Assembly (NCBI GenBank): GCA_022818135.1
Contig: JAFMSR010000018.1
Span: 16,643,537 to 16,707,536, forward strand
DNA length: 64,000 nt
Direction of reading: 5' to 3'
DNA from: Saxidomus purpurata
Taxonomy: Eukaryota > Mollusca > Bivalvia > Venerida > Veneridae
Shown: in pieces, positions 58,969-64,000 of the stretch
Layout: each line of letters starts with the position of its first letter
How positions within the stretch are numbered: the stretch's first letter is position 1
Made by a program: the position numbers and the translations under genes
The notes under the pieces: generated by a model
Told to the model about the DNA's origin: nothing
Database searches by the model: none
The model's input: the letters and a program-made list of their open reading frames with translations, nothing else

Positions 58969-61900
58969 CCCCACATGCTCTTTCTCAAGATCTGATTATA
59001 AGCTTGCTCTAATTAATTCAATTGTAAAGAAGAAAGGGTTTCCTTTATTATACAAATACTTTTATGTTTCGCTGCCGTTCTACAGTACTGGTTAAGGTTA
59101 AAAACTGGAAGATAAGGCCAACAATGGAAGACGTTATTTGTTTTGCAAATGTCAGATAGTCTTTGCGGCTAATTTTAGTTTTTTATCAATAAGCAGGACC
59201 ATATCTTCGTCAGACTGAAAAAGTCTGGGGGATATGTTGGAATTAAATTTGCACTTGTTTATTTAAATACTTTTGCAAGCTCAAAATAAATGACAAACCA
59301 GACCGTGAACTAACAGTTCTAATTTATATGCAAGATGCCGACGAGATAATAAAAAGACGCTTGTTTACTGTAATATTTCTGCACTCACCAAGGCAGTGAC
59401 ATATCTCACAGCAAATATTTGCGTTGCAATCTTGTATGCCGACGAGACACAGAACTATTAAAATATGACTTGCTATTATGTTTCCTCGTTTACGTCTTTC
59501 GCGTCAATGTCCTTTTCTTTGATCATTACTTGAAAGTGATCACACATCCATGAATGATAAAACAATAGTTATTTGTTTGAAGAACACTTAGTAGCAATTA
59601 TATCAAACTAAAAATCAATTCTTCAATTATTTTCTTATTACGACCCTCGGTGCATTTGAAATAGCTCCAGAGAGGCTATCGCAAAAAGGATATTGCAGTT
59701 GACTTGTTCCAGATTACTTTCTACCTTTTATGCTCACCGAAGCGCATATAGCCGCCGCTTTGTCCGTTCGTCTGTTCCTTCGTCAGACTTATTTCTTGTT
59801 ATCACTCGAAAAGTATCGAAAGGATTGAGTTGATACAGTTAATAATCTAACTGCAATGCTATATAAGGGAGTGATTTTACATTACAGATATCAATAGTGG
59901 GCATTTGTGAGGAAGTTTTATATTTAAGAACCATAAACCAATCTTGTCACATTTATGAATGACTTCCCTTTATTTTGTATGTAAATAGGTCGGGAACACG
60001 TATCGGAAAAAAGAATTATTCTAAATGATATTTAAGAGCATGTACCAGTATATGTTCCAGATGACCTGTTGTTGTTGCCATGTTGGAGTTTGTTCACTGT
60101 CATTGTGAATAGTTTTAATTAGCATATCACAAAGATGAAATGATTTGAACAGGTCGTACCGATTAAGACACGAAAGAGTATGGTGAACTTAAAGCACATC
60201 TAATCAATCGAAATGATTTTAAGAGGGCTTTAGTGCACCACCACTAGTTCAAGTTTATATGTACTTATCCTTTTTGTATCTTTTTGTCGACATACGTTTC
60301 TGCCCGTCTCTGTTGCTAAACCGATTGATAGAAACTAGTAACAGTTAATTTTAAAGGCACATTCGAAAGCTGCTGATTGAATCAGACCAAACGCCTTATG
60401 CTATAATGGTAGTTTATGATTCAACTAAATATTTTTCCGTAGACTTACTGTATAACATTTAAGCTCTGTCCGCATACCTAAACATTCGTTGAGTATTTAC
60501 ACCCCAATAAATCTGTAGAATCGCCTTAGTCACACCATAAAATGCCCCTTTTTCTATACATAATTTATTATAGAAAAAATTAATGCTACAAATCATTTTC
60601 GACCAATCAATAGCCACAGCCATCTATACGGTGCTCTTCAATTATGGAGGAAATATAAGTTATGTAATGGTCCGCAAGTTCGCTACATAAATTGACAGGT
60701 TCCAAGTCCCACCGATTTAGTGGAGTCTTACCATATGATTGGCCACGGACGTATTGTCTGAAGGGATTATTATAGATCATATTTACGACGTCTCGCATTA
60801 TACCAGTTTAGTCAAAGAGTATAAAGATCATTAATAGTAACATGTCTGGACCTCCAGACCGACTTTCGTTAGTACAGTGTGTCCGCTTTGTGAATAGTGT
60901 TCACGGACAAAGTTAAGCATATTATGTCAATTTGCTTATGCACGCTGCCATTAAGAGAAACGTTTTTTTGAAAATATATGTAATATGATTGGCAGAGAAA
61001 TAATGACATTGTTAGAAAACATGATTGCTGAAGGCTTCACGTATGTATTACTCGGTGCTAAATGCCAAAACAGTTTAATGCAAAATGTAGACTTTAAGAT
61101 TTTTGTAGATTGACATTCTCTTATGTTAAAGAAGCGCATGCTGTCTATTTTAATGACACTGTATTAGAAGAAAACATCAAGTTTTGACCGTCGCAAACGA
61201 ATGAACAGATCACGTACTGTGAATAAGTGCAGATCTATGTACACTTGAATGTTCAAGGCATGTACATTGTACGTATGAAATATAAATATTCGCGCATGTA
61301 CGTTTGCATGTAATTATCTATGCAAGGTTATGTTTGTAAGCCATACATTTATTGTGGATTATTTAATTAACTACATTGTATTAGTCTTTTAATATGTTAT
61401 TTGTAAACATGTTTCTATCTCCCAAGAGGAGGATATAAAGATATAAAGTAAAGTGAAGTAAAGGTGACCAATTTCCTCACATACAATCCCAGTTCATTGC
61501 TAACGATCTATTGGACGAAAGAATAAGGAAGCGTTCAATATCGAATTCCATTATTTATGTTTTCTTGTAGAAAACAGGTGATATCTTACATTATTAGAGC
61601 TAGTGCGTTTGGCACGTATGTACGGTAAACAGGTTGTCTAGCGAGATGTAATGGTTCTTCTATATCGTCATATCATTGAAAATCAGTAACCACAAAAAAA
61701 CAAAATAATTGCTAAATTAGTTTCATGTTTCAATTAATTAGCAAAACCCAGTTTGCAGATCTATCAAGAAAAAGTAAATTAGCAGGAATAACAGCACCAT
61801 GAATACAGTGTTACATTTTACACCAAACGAAAAAAAAAATCATTTAAAAGAGCAATCTTCAACAATTGACATTTACAGTTCGAATACAAAAGTAGTAAGT

Positions 61901-62171
61901 GCATGGTATCTGGCGCTTTACAGGTCTTAAATTAACTGATTTTTTACCATACATTATTTGTGGGTGCACGTTATTTCGTCGAAAACCATTTGTTTACAGT
62001 ACTGTAACATTTTTTTGATCCGACATTTTGTTCACTACGACCTTTGATCGAAAAATAAAACCAGGTCCGACAATTCGTCGAAATAAAATAAAAATAAAGT
62101 ATCAAAAGATTTGACAAAAAAGCCGTTATCAACATTTTAATTGCATAATCTTGGCTATCGATAAACTAAAA
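58969..62171. other. Intronic or intergenic, no gene seen
   Basis: Contains the 'gtccgttcgtctgttccttc' dispersed fragment (about 59740-59795) and a 'gtccgcaagttcgctac' dispersed word (60668-60740) related to 35921-35985. No calpain exon or other gene was recognised. Confidence 0.5.
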
Positions 62172-63529
62172 TACGGAAGCGTCCTGGTGCCAATTCATAA
62201 TGTTCTATAAAAAAGAGTAACTCCTACGTAGGAGATAAAAAAGCCTAATTAGGAGTTTATAACTCCTACGTAGGAGTTTATAACTCCTACGTAGGACTTT
62301 ATAACTCCTCCACGTAAGGACTTTCTGAACCCCTACGCTGGATTTTATAACTCCTACGTAGGACTTTATAACTCTCCGTAGGAGATAAAAAGGCCTAATT
62401 AGGAGTTTATACCCCTACGTAGGACTTTATAACTCCTACGTAGGAGATAAAAAAGCCTAATTAGGACTTTTTAACTCTATACGGAGGAAAAAAAAAGCCT
62501 AATTAGGAGTTTATAACTCCTACGTAGGACTTTATAACTCCTATGTAGGACATGTAGGACTTTATAACTCCTACGTAGGACCTTTATAACTTCCCTATAG
62601 GACTTGACTCCCCCTTACGTAGGACTTTATAACACCTACGTAAGGACTTTGTAACTCCTACGTAGGGGATAAAAAGCCTAATTAGGAGTTTATAACTCCT
62701 ACGTAGGACTTTATTACTCCTACGTAGGAGATTAAAAAGCCTAATTAGGACTTTGTAACTCCTACGTAGGAGATAAAAGCCACCTTGGAGTCTATAATTA
62801 GGGTTTATAACTCCTACGTAGGACTTTATTACTCCTACGTAGGAGAAAAAAGCCTAATTAGGACTTTGTAACTCCTACGCAGTAGGAGAAAAAGCCCCCC
62901 CCCCCCAAAAAATATGCAGTATATCAAAAAGAATTAACCAGAATACATTAATAAAAAATACTTTTACTGTAATTTTGATCCGAGCTATAAAAAATATAAA
63001 CTCCTAATTTAAAGGCTTTTTGTATCTCCTACGTAGGAGTTATAAAGTCCTACGTAGGAGTTATAAAGTCCTACGTAGGAGTTATAAACTCCTAATTAGG
63101 CTTTTTTATCCCCTACGTAGGAGTTACAAAGTCCTACGTAGGAGTTAAAAAGTCCTACGTAGGAGTTATAAACTCCTTAGTCGGCTTTTTTATCTCCTAC
63201 GTAGGAGTTATAAAGTCCTACGTAGGAGTTATAAAGTCCTACGTAGGAGTTATAAACTCCTAATTAGGCTTTTTTATCTCCTACGTAGGAGTTACAAAGT
63301 CCTAATTAGGCTTTTTTATCTCCTACGTAGGAGTTATAAAGTCCTACGTAGGAGTTATAAACTCCTAATTAGGCCTTTTTATCTCCTACGTAGGAGTTAT
63401 AAAGTCCTACGTAGGAGTTATAAAGTCCTACGTAGGAGTTATAAACTCCTAATTAGTCTTTTTTATCTCCTACGTAGGAGTTACTCTTTTTTATAGAACA
63501 TTATGAGTTTGCACCAGGACGCTTCCGTA
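62172..63529. mobile_element. Foldback-like element made of nested CTCCTACGTAGGAG palindromes
   Basis: The outer inverted ends are TACGGAAGCGTCCTGGTGC and its reverse complement, continuing through 'ataatgttctataaaaaaga' into the array, in all about 60 bp per side. The left half (62218-62895) is a chain of 'tataactcctacgtaggact' and 'taaaaaagcctaattaggag'; the right half (about 63005-63485) is the same chain in the opposite direction. The centre (about 62895-63005) has a C-run, then unique AT-rich DNA. CTCCTACGTAGGAG and TCCTAATTAGGA are themselves perfect palindromes, repeated more than two dozen times. There is no coding capacity. The layout resembles Drosophila Foldback elements, whose long inverted ends are tandem short repeats. 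Confidence 0.9.
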
Positions 63530-63631
63530 CTAAAGATAAGCAATGGGTACTGAATTTAGAGTTAAAATTTACTGGCGTTGTGAAAATGGAGAATGTAAGG
63601 GGACAGTGACTACCGTCATTGACATCCCTCT

Positions 63632-63885
63632 CACAGGTGGAAGGAACATACCTTTGACATTTTTTAAGCTAATGTCTTTTTTGTGCATTTTAAAATTGAT
63701 ATCAGAATAAATAAAAAAAAAATGTAAATTTGTTTTTGTTCATAGCTCTTTACCATAGACTATGGTAAAGAGCTGTGAACAAAAAAAAAATTGTTTACAA
63801 TTATTTTTTTATTTATTTATTCTGATATCAATTTTAAGACATTAGCTTAAGAAAAAATGTCAAAGGTATGTTCCTTCCACCTGTG
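63632..63885. mobile_element. 254-bp foldback, internal-deletion derivative of the 33247 element
   Basis: The ends CACAGGTGGAAGGAACATAC and mirror are shared with 33247-34861. Each arm also repeats the outer 125 bp of that element ('taagctaatgtctttt', 'ttttaaaattgatatcagaa', 'catagctctttaccatagac'). The arms meet almost directly at the centre, so the whole interior of the larger element is absent. Confidence 0.9.
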
Positions 63886-64000
63886 ACCCTTCTATGTGAA
63901 ACTGTCCACACTGTGAAGACGATGAACGGAGGATCAATGATAAAGTGATGCGTGATGTAGATGACATTTAGAATCACCCAATTCTAGAATACCTGTTAGT

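Noticed and set aside
57735..59095. Open frames with repeated 'YRSFSFYN' type peptides
   Set aside because: Translation of the 37-bp minisatellite; the repeat length is not a multiple of three and the frames break at unit variants.

Overview
This is a stretch of animal nuclear DNA. It is AT-rich, has very low gene density, small exons with GT-AG introns of 2-6 kb, and dense short repeats, foldback elements and microsatellites. Nothing in it looks prokaryotic. The tRNA-headed SINEs, the 'TAGCTCACCTGAGC' foldbacks, the 'gaccttgacctt' dispersed repeat, the 'gtgcagatcatgatc' motif and the many 'tacatgta' words point to a bivalve mollusc, perhaps a heterodont clam. That placement rests on my memory of such genomes, not on a search.

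Two protein-coding genes are well supported, and they are transcribed divergently. On the minus strand, four exons (21871-21060, 15126-14970, 10409-10328, 6522-5861) join with consistent phases into one 1,713-nt reading frame for a 570-residue protein that I do not recognise. On the plus strand, four exons (45391-45567, 50537-50659, 52497-52628, 54785-54978) encode the N-terminal 208 residues of a calpain-family cysteine protease. It carries the catalytic cysteine and starts with an acylation-type MGC. The rest of the calpain lies beyond the right edge. A third, weaker candidate is a terminal exon with a membrane segment on the minus strand at 39781-39504.

Region by region: 1-5.9 kb is repeat-bearing intergenic DNA with a 20-bp tandem array and a small pogo-type MITE. 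The orphan gene and its introns fill 5.9-21.9 kb, with SINE copies. From 21.9 to 45.4 kb lies a long intergenic or 5' region packed with mobile DNA. It holds a 515-bp palindrome (29.6 kb), a 1.6-kb foldback element (33.2 kb), an A/C homopolymer block that may be an assembly artefact (36.4 kb), a 34-bp tandem array (38.7 kb), a degenerate reverse-transcriptase relic (39.9 kb) and a cluster of TTAA-flanked MITEs (37.6 and 43.3-44.5 kb). The calpain introns carry two further TTAA MITEs, a GA-rich tandem repeat and SINEs. Downstream of calpain exon 4 are a 37-bp minisatellite (57.8-59.0 kb), a striking Foldback-like element built of nested 'CTCCTACGTAGGAG' palindromes (62.2-63.5 kb), and a 254-bp internal-deletion derivative of the 33-kb foldback (63.6 kb).

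The two genes have no evident functional link. The most interesting content is structural: several independent families of self-complementary elements, some of which share termini or target sites within this one window.
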